Source of the DNA: Vibrio pacinii DSM 19139
GTDB taxonomy: Bacteria; Pseudomonadota; Gammaproteobacteria; Enterobacterales; Vibrionaceae
DNA length: 64,000 bases
Direction of reading: 5' to 3'
Assembly: GCF_000711795.1 (NCBI RefSeq)
Contig: NZ_JONH01000011.1
Coordinates: 179,218 to 243,217 of the forward strand
Program-made: the position numbers and the translations under genes
The notes under the pieces: model-generated
Databases searched by the model: none
The model's input: only the letters and a program-made list of their open reading frames with translations
Told to the model about the DNA's origin: nothing
Shown: piece by piece, positions 31,895 through 41,044 of the stretch
Numbering within the stretch: the first letter of the stretch is position 1
How the letters are laid out: each line of letters begins with the position of its first letter

Positions 31895-33175
31895 TTAAGC
31901 CGCTCCCTGCGTGTTAAGCTCACTTTGCACCAGCTCAATACCGCGCACGACATCTAATGCACTGCGTACACCGTCTTCATGAAAACCGTTATACCAGTAG
32001 GCGCCGCAGAACCAAGTTCGTGACATACCATTAATTTCATCGCGTCTTGCTTGCGCTTCAATTGACTCGCGATTAAACACAGGATGGTGGTAGACAAAGC
32101 TACGCAACACTTTGTCGGCATTAACCTGTTCACGACTGTTTAATGACACGCAGAAGGTTTGTGGTGCGTCGATGTGTTGCAATATATTCATATTATAGGT
32201 CAAGGTTGGCGCGCGCGATTGCTCGTCATCGCTTCCCTCAAGCCAATAGTTCCATGCCGCCCACGCCGCTTTACGTTTGGGTAGCAAGCTGTCGTCGGTG
32301 TGTAGGATGACCTCATTCGCCTGGTAAGCCAAATTGCCGAGGATTTGCTGCTCTATTGCCCCTGCATCGGTTAACAATTGTTTAGCTTGGTCGCTATGAC
32401 AAGCAAAGATCACTTGATCAAAGCGTTCAGACTGACCATTAACATGCAGTGTCACCCCCGCAGCATCACGAACCACGGCTTCCACGGCGCTATTGAGGCG
32501 TATACGCTCAGAGAAACCTTGAGTTAACGGTTTAATATACTCTCTTGAACCGCCTTTAATCACATACCACTGTGGACGGTTGGTGACGTCAAGCAGCCCA
32601 TGATTGAGAAAGAAGCGAGCAAAGAATGGCAGCGGGAAAGCACGCATGTCTGCCAAAGTTGAAGACCAGATCGCCGCGCCCATTGGCAAAATGTAGTTAT
32701 CGCAGAAAAAGTCACTAAAACGGTGTTCTTGCAAGAAGTCGCCGAGCGTTTTCTCGCTTTGCTGTTTCTGATTGGCGATCTCTTTAACCATACGGTTAAA
32801 GCGTAATATCTCGAAAATAAACGAGTAAAACTTGGGATTTATCCAGTTACGTTTCTGCGCAAACAATGTACTGATCGTATGTCCATTGTACTCAAGGCCG
32901 TTAGCATCATTACGAACGCTAAAACTCATCTGACTCGGGATGCCTTCTACCCCAATTTCCTTCATCAAGGCAATAAAATTAGGATAGGTTCTGTCATTGT
33001 AGACAATGAAGCCCGTATCAACGGCGTATTGGGTGCCATCAAGGTCAATATCAACGGTGGCAGTATGTCCACCGATGTAGTTATTGGCTTCAAAAAGAGT
33101 AACATCGTGCTGCTTATGCAGATAATAGCCACACGTCAAGCCAGAAATTCCTGTTCCTATAATTGCTATTTTCAT
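31895..33175 (-). CDS. FAD-dependent amine-oxidase-like oxidoreductase
   Basis: A 426-residue flavoprotein. The N-terminal dinucleotide-binding motif is MKIAIIGTGISGLTCGYYLHKQHDVTLFEAN, then YIGGHTATVDID and VDTGFIVYNDRTYPNF; the C-terminal FAD motif is TWFCGAYWYNGFHEDGVRSALD. This is the NAD(P)/FAD-dependent group that accompanies DUF1365 and Cfa-like genes. In Rhodobacter a comparable set makes furan fatty acids, so an acyl-chain desaturase or dehydrogenase role is plausible here, by inference. Confidence 0.88.
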   Translation of the reverse strand: MKIAIIGTGISGLTCGYYLHKQHDVTLFEANNYIGGHTATVDIDLDGTQYAVDTGFIVYNDRTYPNFIALMKEIGVEGIPSQMSFSVRNDANGLEYNGHTISTLFAQKRNWINPKFYSFIFEILRFNRMVKEIANQKQQSEKTLGDFLQEHRFSDFFCDNYILPMGAAIWSSTLADMRAFPLPFFARFFLNHGLLDVTNRPQWYVIKGGSREYIKPLTQGFSERIRLNSAVEAVVRDAAGVTLHVNGQSERFDQVIFACHSDQAKQLLTDAGAIEQQILGNLAYQANEVILHTDDSLLPKRKAAWAAWNYWLEGSDDEQSRAPTLTYNMNILQHIDAPQTFCVSLNSREQVNADKVLRSFVYHHPVFNRESIEAQARRDEINGMSRTWFCGAYWYNGFHEDGVRSALDVVRGIELVQSELNTQGAA

Positions 33176-33185
33176 CGAGTAAATC

Positions 33186-33914
33186 CTAACCTTGAGCGAG
33201 TAATTTTGTCGTTAGTGCATTTTGCCAACGGTAAGGTAAAGCACCAATCAAACGCAGAATAAGTGTAAATCGTTTGGGGAAGTAGATATGCGATTTCCCT
33301 TTAGCTAACCCTGTGCGAATGGCTTGTGAGGCCTGTTCGGTGGTGATCAGCATCGGCATCTCAAACGTATTTTTTTCAGTTAGCGGTGTTTGAACAAAAC
33401 CGGGAAAGATTATCGACACGTTAATACCACGCGGTTTCAAATCAACTTGCAACGCACGCGCTAAATAGCTGACCGCAGCTTTTGATGCACCATAAGCTTC
33501 AGCCCGCGGCAAGGCCACTTCACTGGCTATCGACCCCACAATGGCTAAGCGATGTCCTTTCTTAAACTGATCTTGGCACGCTGAGATGGCATTGGTTAAG
33601 CCGAGCACATTGATGTCCATGACACGTTTGAATAACGCAGCGTCAATTTGCCCATCATCGATATACTCGCAATCACCTGCATTGAATATCCATAAATCTG
33701 GTACGTTTTCCAGTCCGCTCAGCGCCTGCTTTGACTGTTCTAAATCCGTCAAATCGAACGCTAACGCGCTTACACAGGCGAACTTTTGAGTGAGTTCATT
33801 GAGCACATCGGTGTTGCGACCACACGCAATAACGTGTGTGCCCTGTTTAGCGTAATCTTCGGCTAACTGCCGACCGATCCCGGATGTTGCCCCAGTGATA
33901 AGTACGCTATTCAT
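33186..33914 (-). CDS. Short-chain dehydrogenase/reductase
   Basis: A 242-residue classical SDR. The cofactor motif is TGATSGIGRQLAEDYA, the NAG motif is IFNAGDCEY, and the catalytic Ser and Tyr-x-x-x-Lys lie in IVGSIASEVALPRAEAYGASKAAVSYLA. The substrate is unknown. It overlaps the NTF2-like gene by four bases and precedes the FAD oxidoreductase by 10 bases. Confidence 0.9.
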   Translation of the reverse strand: MNSVLITGATSGIGRQLAEDYAKQGTHVIACGRNTDVLNELTQKFACVSALAFDLTDLEQSKQALSGLENVPDLWIFNAGDCEYIDDGQIDAALFKRVMDINVLGLTNAISACQDQFKKGHRLAIVGSIASEVALPRAEAYGASKAAVSYLARALQVDLKPRGINVSIIFPGFVQTPLTEKNTFEMPMLITTEQASQAIRTGLAKGKSHIYFPKRFTLILRLIGALPYRWQNALTTKLLAQG

Positions 33915-34330
33915 TGCCCTAGCCTCTGTTTGATTGTCTTAATCACCGAACCGAGAACCGGTAAATGTTCATATAACATTTCGCCAAGGTCGAAATAGTC
34001 ACGGTGGTAAATGACTCGGCCTTGATGAAACTTTAGATGACTGACGCCGTTGACTTTGATCACCGCCCCTTTCGACAGTTTTGGATGCTCCAACGCCATC
34101 TGCCAAGTAATAAAACCGTTGTCGCCACTTTGCTGATGCTCAATAACATCAAAGTCACAGCGCTTGACGTTGGTGTATAAAGCGTCGAAGTAACGTTCTA
34201 ATGCATGCCAACCTTCCAAACGATGTGCTGCGTCTTCAAATACCACCTCTTGGTGATAAACGTCTGATAATAAATGCAGGTTCGATTTGTTAAGCTGCTG
34301 ATAAACTTGACTCACCGTTTGAACATCCAT
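33911..34330 (-). CDS. NTF2-like (SnoaL) protein
   Basis: A 139-residue protein of the nuclear-transport-factor-2/SnoaL fold: SDVYHQEVVFEDAAHRLEGWHALERYFDALY and the C-terminal KFHQGRVIYHRDYFDLGEM. These are small cone-shaped domains that bind or isomerise hydrophobic ligands. First gene of the operon. The ATG at 34330 follows AAGGAGAGCGTGA, a strong ribosome-binding site. Confidence 0.88.
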   Translation of the reverse strand: MDVQTVSQVYQQLNKSNLHLLSDVYHQEVVFEDAAHRLEGWHALERYFDALYTNVKRCDFDVIEHQQSGDNGFITWQMALEHPKLSKGAVIKVNGVSHLKFHQGRVIYHRDYFDLGEMLYEHLPVLGSVIKTIKQRLGQ

Positions 34331-34347
34331 TCACGCTCTCCTTACAA

Positions 34348-34431
34348 GGTTGTACAGACATTTTTTTTGTACAACCAATAAACCATAGATGACTTTTAAA
34401 AGTTGTACAAATATTTTTTTGTATAACTTTT
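34348..34431 (-). promoter_or_regulatory. Promoter with paired TGTACA inverted-repeat operators
   Basis: The minus-strand promoter is -35 TTGTAC (34410-34405), 17-base spacer, -10 TATGGT (34387-34382). Operator 1 has arms GGTTGTACA (34348-34356) and TGTACAACC (34368-34376), perfect, spanning the inferred start point. Operator 2 has arms AAAAGTTGTACAA (34398-34410) and TTGTATAACTTTT (34419-34431), one mismatch, covering the -35. Both have T-rich spacers. The TGTACA-n-TGTAYA layout is like operators reported for LitR/CarH-type MerR photoreceptors. Confidence 0.7.
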
Positions 34432-34463
34432 GTGATTTTTGTACGTTGAGAACTTTAAAACAG

Positions 34464-34497
34464 ATCAAAAAAGGCTTGGTTATAAACCAAGCCTTTT
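34464..34497 (-). terminator. htpX terminator
   Basis: 13-bp arms AAAAGGCTTGGTT (34469-34481) and AACCAAGCCTTTT (34485-34497) with loop ATA; on the minus strand it runs into TTTTTTGATC. Confidence 0.9.
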
Positions 34498-34517
34498 CAA
34501 TATATTAGACGATAAGA

Positions 34518-35381
34518 TTACGAATTGCGTAGTGCGTTAATACGTTTATCTAATGGTGGGTGACTCATCAGTAGTTCAGTCATTGAGCGCTTACCATTGA
34601 TACCAAAGGCCATCATAGATCCCTCGAGTTGAGATTCATGACTCATTTTCAAACGCTCAAGTGCCGCAATCATCTTATGCTTACCAACCAGTTGTGCCGC
34701 GCCTGCATCGGCATGAAACTCACGATGGCGGCTGTACCACATCGTGATGAAACTTGCTAAGAAGCCAAAGACGAGTTCGAGCACCATACTGACGCCAAAG
34801 TAGACCATCATGTTGCTACCGCCTTCTTCTTCATTATCGTTCGAGGCCACAATATTGGCGATAAAACGAGATAAGAAGATGACAAAGGTATTTACTACCC
34901 CTTGCATCAGCGTCATGGTGACCATGTCACCATTGGCAATATGGCTCACTTCATGGGCTAATACCGCTTCTGCCTCGTCTCGGGTCATGTTATGCAGTAA
35001 TCCCGTCGAGACAGCCACCAACGAGTCATCACGCTTGGCACCAGTGGCGAAAGCGTTGATATCCGCCGAGTCATAAATAGCAACCGTTGGCATGCCAATC
35101 CCGACTTGTTCTGACTGACGACGAACCGTATGCAATAGCCAATGTTCGGTTTCATTGCGTGGGCTCTCAATCACTCTTGCACCCACAGAGCGCAGCGCCA
35201 TACCCTTAGACATCATTAACGAGATGAACGAGCCACCAAAACCAAACACGGCTGCCATCACAAGTAACCCAGACAAACTTCCCGGCTGCATACCTGTCAT
35301 TGCGTATACAATATTTAGGACAACACTCAGTACCAGCACAACCGCTAGGTTTGTTGCCAAAAATAACATAACTCGCTTCAT
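34518..35381 (-). CDS. htpX: Protease HtpX
   Basis: A 287-residue inner-membrane zinc metalloprotease (M48B) in membrane-protein quality control. Two N-terminal membrane segments (residues 4-25 and 38-60) precede the zinc motif [14 protein letters not shown], with two more hydrophobic segments and the downstream EFHADAGAA glutamate ligand. Monocistronic between its own promoter region and terminator. Confidence 0.97.
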   Translation of the reverse strand: MKRVMLFLATNLAVVLVLSVVLNIVYAMTGMQPGSLSGLLVMAAVFGFGGSFISLMMSKGMALRSVGARVIESPRNETEHWLLHTVRRQSEQVGIGMPTVAIYDSADINAFATGAKRDDSLVAVSTGLLHNMTRDEAEAVLAHEVSHIANGDMVTMTLMQGVVNTFVIFLSRFIANIVASNDNEEEGGSNMMVYFGVSMVLELVFGFLASFITMWYSRHREFHADAGAAQLVGKHKMIAALERLKMSHESQLEGSMMAFGINGKRSMTELLMSHPPLDKRINALRNS

Positions 35382-35678
35382 TTACTTTTTCTCCAAATAC
35401 GCAAGTATTTAACTGCCCAAGCAAGATCGCTTAGGTTTGACGTTTATTTATAGATATAGTGTATTCCCTTTATTTACAAGGTTAAGCAGTAAATTGAAAC
35501 ATTTGTTTTCTAGTTAGTTCAATAAGATGTGTTTCTTTTACCTATAAGTACCATTGAGCTTCATTCGTGTTGGCTAAACTTAAACCACTTATCGTTAGAC
35601 TTTGGTCGTATTGCCAGTCACACCAAAGCTGCTAAATTTGGGCTAGATGAGAAATTCCAAGGGATAAGGAACAAAATC
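35382..35678. other. Divergent regulatory region htpX / small protein
   Basis: About 300 bases without a supported gene. A weak minus-strand promoter for htpX may be TTGTAA, 17 bases, TATCTA near 35470. The plus-strand frame running from 35529 is open but lacks a ribosome-binding site until 35679. Confidence 0.4.
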
Positions 35679-35846
35679 ATGGTTGAAACTAACGACTATC
35701 AAATGGCAATTGATCTGTTGCGCTGTCATCTCGGTATTTCTGAAGAAGAAGCGAAGCAACAACTTGGTATTTCTGCCGACAATACAACTCAACAGCGTAT
35801 AGCAGAAACTCAACAAGCGTTGATGGGGTTGAGTCAAGAGCGATAG
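35679..35846 (+). CDS. Small conserved-looking protein, 55 residues
   Basis: MVETNDYQMAIDLLRCHLGISEEEAKQQLGISADNTTQQRIAETQQALMGLSQER (given here in summary only by its ends and the LGISEEEAKQQLGIS core) is an all-helical acidic protein. ATG 35679 has AAGGA eight bases upstream. I do not recognise the family. It stands between htpX and the bio operon and shares a terminator with bioD. Confidence 0.6.
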   Translation: MVETNDYQMAIDLLRCHLGISEEEAKQQLGISADNTTQQRIAETQQALMGLSQER

Positions 35847-35864
35847 CCCACCTCAACACAAACA

Positions 35865-35895
35865 AAAAAGGGCTGCCAGATTTTGGCAGCCCTTT
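35865..35895 (-). terminator. bioD terminator (bidirectional)
   Basis: 12-bp arms AAAGGGCTGCCA (35867-35878) and TGGCAGCCCTTT (35884-35895); on the minus strand the stem continues into TTTTTTG. On the plus strand it also lies just after the 55-residue gene. Confidence 0.9.
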
Positions 35896-35914
35896 GCATG
35901 TGTAATAAACAGGA

Positions 35915-36595
35915 TTATTTGATAAGTGGTGTCACATCAATGTATTTTGCCAAATCCTTGCGCTTAACACTCGGTACATAAGGAATCTCGCCAATTTTCG
36001 GCGCATCAATCTTATGTTCTAACATAGCGATGATTTCCGCGTAGTGCTCGGTGCCTGGATTGATTCGGTTTGCCACCCACCCAACCACAGACAACCCATC
36101 GGCTTTAATGGCATCTAACGTTAATAGCGCATGACTTAAACAGCCGAGCTTTATTCCCACCACTAACACTACTGGCAGTTGTTCTTGTTGCACCCAACTT
36201 GATAAACACTCGGTGTCAGAGACGGGTACACGCCATCCCCCGGCCCCCTCAACAAGCACAATGTCTGAATTACGCTTGTGCTGAGCCAACTTGTCACTCA
36301 GCCGCGTGTAATCAATGCTGATACCTTCACGCTTAGCAGCAATATGCGGCGAAGCTGGCAGCGCTAGTGCGTATGGGTTGACATCATCGTAGTCGACGTC
36401 AACGGTCGCCGCATTTTGCAAATAAAGCGCATCAGAGTTACGAAAGCCCAGCTCTGTTTCATCACTTCCTGCCGCAACAGGTTTATAGCCAATTGTGCGC
36501 AGTCCTTGCTGAGCTAAAGCATTAAGAATCGCCTTTGAAGCGACTGTTTTTCCAACATCGGTATCCGTACCCGCAATAAAAAATGCATCTATCAT
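35915..36595 (-). CDS. bioD: Dethiobiotin synthetase BioD
   Basis: A 226-residue ATP-dependent enzyme that closes the ureido ring of dethiobiotin from diaminopelargonate and CO2. The P-loop is [10 protein letters not shown], with [14 protein letters not shown] mid-protein. The start at 36595 overlaps the bioC stop as ATGA, so the seven open codons further upstream are not used. Confidence 0.96.
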   Translation of the reverse strand: MIDAFFIAGTDTDVGKTVASKAILNALAQQGLRTIGYKPVAAGSDETELGFRNSDALYLQNAATVDVDYDDVNPYALALPASPHIAAKREGISIDYTRLSDKLAQHKRNSDIVLVEGAGGWRVPVSDTECLSSWVQQEQLPVVLVVGIKLGCLSHALLTLDAIKADGLSVVGWVANRINPGTEHYAEIIAMLEHKIDAPKIGEIPYVPSVKRKDLAKYIDVTPLIK

Positions 36596-37395
36596 AGATG
36601 TATAACCCCTAAACAAACCTGATATGTTGCAGGTAGAAGACCTTGACGGTTTCGAAAAACTTGGTACTCACGTTCAACACCCAATAATGAACGTCGACTG
36701 GTTAGCCCTTGCGCACGACCATGAACATAGGTGGCACCAATGCCTTTTAGATCGCGCATCAATGCAAACGCTGAGTTGTACCAAACGGTAATAGCGGGTA
36801 AGTCTAGTTGATGGGTAGTACACCCAGATTGCGCTAACGCAACTTTTATCTGATTGATAGAGGCAAAGTCATTGACGTGTTGATGTGAATCAATTTTTCC
36901 CCAAGCCTGTTTGAGTTCACATAGTGAGCCCTCAAGCAAAGTAGAAATGTACGCTTGTCCCCCTGGTTTTGTCACCCTAGAAACTTCCCGCAATGGCAGC
37001 GACAGATCCTCACACCATTGCAGGGCAAGACTGGAAAAGACCAAATCAACACTATTATCAGTCAATGGCAGAGATTCCGCATCTGCTTGTAGATAGCTCA
37101 CGCCATCATCACCACAACGCTGCTTTGCGCTCGCCAACATTTGCCCAGACAAATCACAACAGATAACTTTAGCGCCGCGTTTAAGCAGCTCTTGCGAAAA
37201 ATATCCCGTTCCACAACCTAAATCGATGACCGTCTTATGACTCAAGTCGAGGGGTAAATACTCAAGTAGACGCTCGCCAACATCGCGTTGAAAAGCGGCG
37301 TGCTGGTCATACGTTTTTGCAGCGCGACTAAAGGCTTCTGCAATTGGGGTTTTATCGCTGTGCGGTGACAACTCTATTAATAGCGCCGTTTCCAT
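36592..37395 (-). CDS. bioC: Malonyl-ACP O-methyltransferase BioC
   Basis: A 267-residue SAM methyltransferase that caps malonyl-ACP so that the fatty-acid cycle can build pimeloyl-ACP. Motif I is [19 protein letters not shown], followed by [24 protein letters not shown]. It starts within the bioF stop (TAATG) and overlaps bioD. Confidence 0.95.
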   Translation of the reverse strand: METALLIELSPHSDKTPIAEAFSRAAKTYDQHAAFQRDVGERLLEYLPLDLSHKTVIDLGCGTGYFSQELLKRGAKVICCDLSGQMLASAKQRCGDDGVSYLQADAESLPLTDNSVDLVFSSLALQWCEDLSLPLREVSRVTKPGGQAYISTLLEGSLCELKQAWGKIDSHQHVNDFASINQIKVALAQSGCTTHQLDLPAITVWYNSAFALMRDLKGIGATYVHGRAQGLTSRRSLLGVEREYQVFRNRQGLLPATYQVCLGVIHL

Positions 37396-38540
37396 TAGTC
37401 ACTCTCCTTACCGATGCGCTTTAGCTGCTCAGTTAACAGCAAGATATCTTGTTGGTTATGCGCGGCGGTTATCGTCACCCTTAAGCGCGCACTACCCTTA
37501 ACGACCGTGGGGGGGCGAATCGCACTTACCCAAAGCCCCTTTTGCTTAAGTTGCGCTGAACATTGAACCGCGCTATCGGCATCACCAATAATGAAAGGTT
37601 TGATCGCGGTTGGCGTATAACGATATCCGGCAACATTAGCGAGTTGCTGATCGTAATAATGCGACAGCTCTAGTAACTTTTCTCGCCGCCAATCTTGCTG
37701 TTGTATCATGAGAGCCGCGGTTTGCAGGGCATAAGCTTGAGCTGGTGGCATTGCTGTTGAATAGACATGATGACGTGCAAATTGGGCTAAATAGTCCCCC
37801 ACAGACTTGCTACACATGATCGCAGCTCCAGACAGTCCAAAAGCTTTACCAAAAGTAACGACCAAGATATCGGGCTTTATTCCAGCTTGAGCGCAGCTAC
37901 CAGCACCTTCTTTTCCCAACACACCAATGCCGTGTGCATCATCAACAGCTAGCCAAGAGTGTGGTTGAGTAGCAAGAGAAATGTCAGCTAAGGGAGAAAG
38001 GTCACCATCCATGCTAAACACCCCCTCAGTCACCACCAAGGAGTTAGGTTTCAGTAACTGTTTAAGGTGCTCAACATCATTATGACGAAAGCGCCGCATT
38101 GTCGCAGGCGACAACACCCCAGCTTCAAGCAAAGAGGCATGATTGAGCCTATCTTGCAGTAACAAGTCGTGTTTTTCTAACAGTGTGAATAGTAGTGCTT
38201 GATTGGCCGAAAACCCTGAGCAAAATAAAACCGCGCGCTCAAAACCCAACCACTGACACAGTGTTTCTTCTAGTGCTTGATGAGCGGAGCAAACCCCCGT
38301 CACCAATGGAGAAGCTCCGCTGCCATTACCATATTTATCGAGCCCTTGCTGCCAAGCTTGAGTTAACTGCTTATCGCTTGCCAAACCGAGATAATCGTTA
38401 TTGGAAAAATTGAGATATTCTCTATTAGCTTGTGACAACTGCCGTGAGTTACCGCCCTCTACACAGCCGATCTTACGCTCTAGCCCTTGATGTTGCCTTT
38501 GAGATAATGCGCGCTCTATTCGTTGATTAAGCGCCGACAT
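37395..38540 (-). CDS. bioF: 8-amino-7-oxononanoate synthase BioF
   Basis: A 381-residue PLP enzyme that condenses pimeloyl thioester with alanine. [13 protein letters not shown] is near the N-terminus, [17 protein letters not shown] is central, and the PLP lysine lies in [13 protein letters not shown]. The ATG 38540 ([12 protein letters not shown]) overlaps bioB by 14 bases; more codons are open upstream within bioB but unlikely used. Confidence 0.96.
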   Translation of the reverse strand: MSALNQRIERALSQRQHQGLERKIGCVEGGNSRQLSQANREYLNFSNNDYLGLASDKQLTQAWQQGLDKYGNGSGASPLVTGVCSAHQALEETLCQWLGFERAVLFCSGFSANQALLFTLLEKHDLLLQDRLNHASLLEAGVLSPATMRRFRHNDVEHLKQLLKPNSLVVTEGVFSMDGDLSPLADISLATQPHSWLAVDDAHGIGVLGKEGAGSCAQAGIKPDILVVTFGKAFGLSGAAIMCSKSVGDYLAQFARHHVYSTAMPPAQAYALQTAALMIQQQDWRREKLLELSHYYDQQLANVAGYRYTPTAIKPFIIGDADSAVQCSAQLKQKGLWVSAIRPPTVVKGSARLRVTITAAHNQQDILLLTEQLKRIGKESD

Positions 38541-39579
38541 CGTAGAACAAATCATCCTTAGTTGGTCTTGCTGCGACACGTTCCACAACACGTTCAAGCA
38601 ACTCGTTTTCTTCTATCTCATCGGGTTTTTGCGATACTGACTGACGATTAATTCCTAGCTTGTTAAATAGCTGCAAATCTTTGTCCTCAGAAGGATTAGG
38701 TGTGGTTAATAGCTTACAACCATAAAACACCGAATTGGCCCCTGCCATAAAACAGAGTGTTTGCATTTGCTCATTCATCTGTTCACGGCCAGCAGAAAGG
38801 CGCACTGCTGACTTGGGCATCATAATGCGGGCAATCGCAATCAAACGTATAAAATCGAATGGCTCAACATCCTCGACCTTTTCTAATGGTGTGCCTTTAA
38901 CTTTGACTAACATGTTGATCGGCACACTTTCAGGGTGAGTTGGCAAGTTCGCAAGCTCTACCAATAGCCCAGCGCGATCGCTGCTGCTTTCACCCATACC
39001 AATTATTCCACCAGAGCAAACTTTCATACCGGCATCACGTACATGAGATAAGGTATCAAGCCTATCTTGGTAGGTTCGGGTGGTAATAATATTGCCGTAA
39101 AATTCAGGTGAGGTATCCAGGTTATGGTTGTAGTAATCTAACCCAGCTTGTGAGAGATCTTGCGCTTGCTGCGGCGTTAGCATACCGAGCGTCATACAGG
39201 TTTCGAGGCCCATCTGTTTGACCCCTTTGATCATTTCGGTCAGATGTGGCATGTCTCGCTGTTTAGGATTTTTCCACGCGGCGCCCATACAAAAACGCGT
39301 TGATCCTGCTTGCTTCGCTTTTTGTGCGGCATCCAGAACCCGCTCAACCTCCATCAGACGCTCTTTCTCAATATCTGTGGTATATCGTGCGCTTTGAGGA
39401 CAATACTTGCAATCTTCCGGACACGCGCCGGTTTTTATCGACAATAAGGTGCTGACTTGTACGTGATTATGCTGCTGATAATGACGATGAACTTGCTGCG
39501 CTTCAAAAAGCAGATCCATAAAAGGCTTGTCCATAAGCGCTCGAACTTGCTCAACGGTCCAGTTGTGACGAACTTCCAC
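38527..39579 (-). CDS. bioB: Biotin synthase BioB
   Basis: A 350-residue radical SAM enzyme inserting sulfur into dethiobiotin. The [14 protein letters not shown] motif holds the three cysteines for the [4Fe-4S] cluster. [12 protein letters not shown] is the N-terminus, and the C-terminal [18 protein letters not shown] region is as expected. First gene of bioBFCD, divergent from bioA. Confidence 0.98.
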   Translation of the reverse strand: MEVRHNWTVEQVRALMDKPFMDLLFEAQQVHRHYQQHNHVQVSTLLSIKTGACPEDCKYCPQSARYTTDIEKERLMEVERVLDAAQKAKQAGSTRFCMGAAWKNPKQRDMPHLTEMIKGVKQMGLETCMTLGMLTPQQAQDLSQAGLDYYNHNLDTSPEFYGNIITTRTYQDRLDTLSHVRDAGMKVCSGGIIGMGESSSDRAGLLVELANLPTHPESVPINMLVKVKGTPLEKVEDVEPFDFIRLIAIARIMMPKSAVRLSAGREQMNEQMQTLCFMAGANSVFYGCKLLTTPNPSEDKDLQLFNKLGINRQSVSQKPDEIEENELLERVVERVAARPTKDDLFYDVGA

Positions 39580-39639
39580 TTGTCTTCCTTTGATTATTGT
39601 TAGTTTGACTGCTTGGCTAGTCTACCGCCGAGATGTAAA

Positions 39640-39672
39640 CTGTCAACAAATCAAAAACACCAACATTGACAA
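39640..39672. promoter_or_regulatory. BirA-like operator between bioB and bioA
   Basis: The arms CTGTCAACA (39640-39648) and CATTGACAA (39664-39672) are separated by 15 bases, the BirA operator geometry. Each arm matches 6 of 9 positions of the TTGTAAACC / GGTTTACAA consensus. It sits in the 131-base divergent gap, where BirA-biotinyl-AMP would repress both directions. Confidence 0.7.
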
Positions 39673-39710
39673 GTGGTCATTAATTAACCACAAGTAATTT
39701 AGGATTTATC

Positions 39711-40988
39711 ATGGATCTCGACTTCGATCGCCGTCATATCTGGCATCCTTATACTTCGACCTTAACACCTCTGACCTGCTATCCAATCACTTCAGCCCAA
39801 GGTGTTTTTCTTAAGTTAGAGGATGGCAGAGAACTGATAGACGGCATGTCGTCATGGTGGTCAGCAATTCATGGCTACAATCACCCACACTTAAACCAAG
39901 CCGCTCATCAACAAATAGACGCTATGTCTCACGTGATGTTCGGCGGTATTACTCACCAACCTGCGATTGATCTATGTAAAAAGCTGATTGGACTCACTCC
40001 AGGGAGCTTGCAACATGTATTCCTTGCAGATTCTGGATCCGTGGCGGTCGAGGTGAGCTTAAAAATGGCCCTGCAATACTGGCATGCCAAAGGCGAATCT
40101 CGACCAAAATTTCTAACTTTACGAGATGGCTATCACGGTGACACCTTTGCTGCCATGTCGGTCACCGATCCCGACAACTCAATGCATTCACTGTACAAAG
40201 GCTTCTTACCGGAACACATTTTCGCACGCTCTCCCCAAACGAGTTTCTGGCAAGAGTGGAGCGAGAAAGATATTGAGGACTTCGAGCATAAGATAGCAGA
40301 GCATCATCGCGACATTGCGGCTGTAATTCTAGAACCGATTGTTCAAGGAGCCGGAGGGATGAGGATCTACCACCCTCAATTTCTAAAACGTGTGCGTCAA
40401 CTTTGCGATGAATTTAACGTATTGTTGATCCTTGACGAAATCGCAACAGGATTTGGCCGCACTGGTAAAATGTTTGCTTGTGAACATGCTCAGATAGAAC
40501 CAGATATTTTGTGTGTGGGTAAAGCGCTGACGGGCGGCTACATGACCTTGTCGGCAACGTTAACCAGCAGTGAAGTGGCAAATACGGTCTGTGGTGGTGA
40601 AGCGGGCTGCTTTATGCACGGCCCAACATTTATGGGAAATCCACTGGCCTGCGCTGTTGCCGCCGCAAGTATGGCGTTACTAGAACAAGGTAAGTGGCAA
40701 CAACAAACCAAACAAATCGAACAGCTATTTTCACAACAGCTTCCTAAACTCAAAAAATATCAATTGGTTAAAGATGTACGTTGGCTAGGTGCAATCGGCG
40801 TTGTAGAAACAACGACCCCAGTCAACATGGAAGCCATCCAAGCTCATTTTGTTGACCAAGGTGTTTGGATTCGACCGTTTGGTAAGCTGATTTATTTAAT
40901 GCCGCCCTATATTAGCCAACCCGAGCATATTGAAAAACTGGTTAACGTAATAGAAAGTGCGCTAAATAAACCTAAATGCTTTCTCTAA
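39711..40988 (+). CDS. bioA: Adenosylmethionine-8-amino-7-oxononanoate aminotransferase BioA
   Basis: A 425-residue class III aminotransferase giving 7,8-diaminopelargonate, with SAM as amino donor. It starts MDLDFDRRHIWHPYTS; SWWSAIHGYNHP, LILDEIATGFGRTGKMFACEHA and the PLP lysine in CVGKALTGGYM are present, as is GPTFMGNPLACAVA. Confidence 0.97.
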   Translation: MDLDFDRRHIWHPYTSTLTPLTCYPITSAQGVFLKLEDGRELIDGMSSWWSAIHGYNHPHLNQAAHQQIDAMSHVMFGGITHQPAIDLCKKLIGLTPGSLQHVFLADSGSVAVEVSLKMALQYWHAKGESRPKFLTLRDGYHGDTFAAMSVTDPDNSMHSLYKGFLPEHIFARSPQTSFWQEWSEKDIEDFEHKIAEHHRDIAAVILEPIVQGAGGMRIYHPQFLKRVRQLCDEFNVLLILDEIATGFGRTGKMFACEHAQIEPDILCVGKALTGGYMTLSATLTSSEVANTVCGGEAGCFMHGPTFMGNPLACAVAAASMALLEQGKWQQQTKQIEQLFSQQLPKLKKYQLVKDVRWLGAIGVVETTTPVNMEAIQAHFVDQGVWIRPFGKLIYLMPPYISQPEHIEKLVNVIESALNKPKCFL

Positions 40989-40992
40989 ATAC

Positions 40993-41025
40993 AAAATCGG
41001 CTTCCGAAAAGAAGCCGATTTTTAA
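40993..41025. terminator. Bidirectional terminator bioA / DUF2057 gene
   Basis: 12-bp arms AAAATCGGCTTC (40993-41004) and GAAGCCGATTTT (41011-41022); T-rich on the plus strand (GATTTTTAAA) and on the minus strand (ATTTTGTATTT). Confidence 0.85.
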
Positions 41026-41044
41026 AATTCTTTAATACGCTCTA

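Noticed and set aside
35529..35678. 50-residue N-terminal extension of the 55-residue protein
   Set aside because: No ribosome-binding site before 35679, and the upstream frame reads as non-coding promoter DNA.
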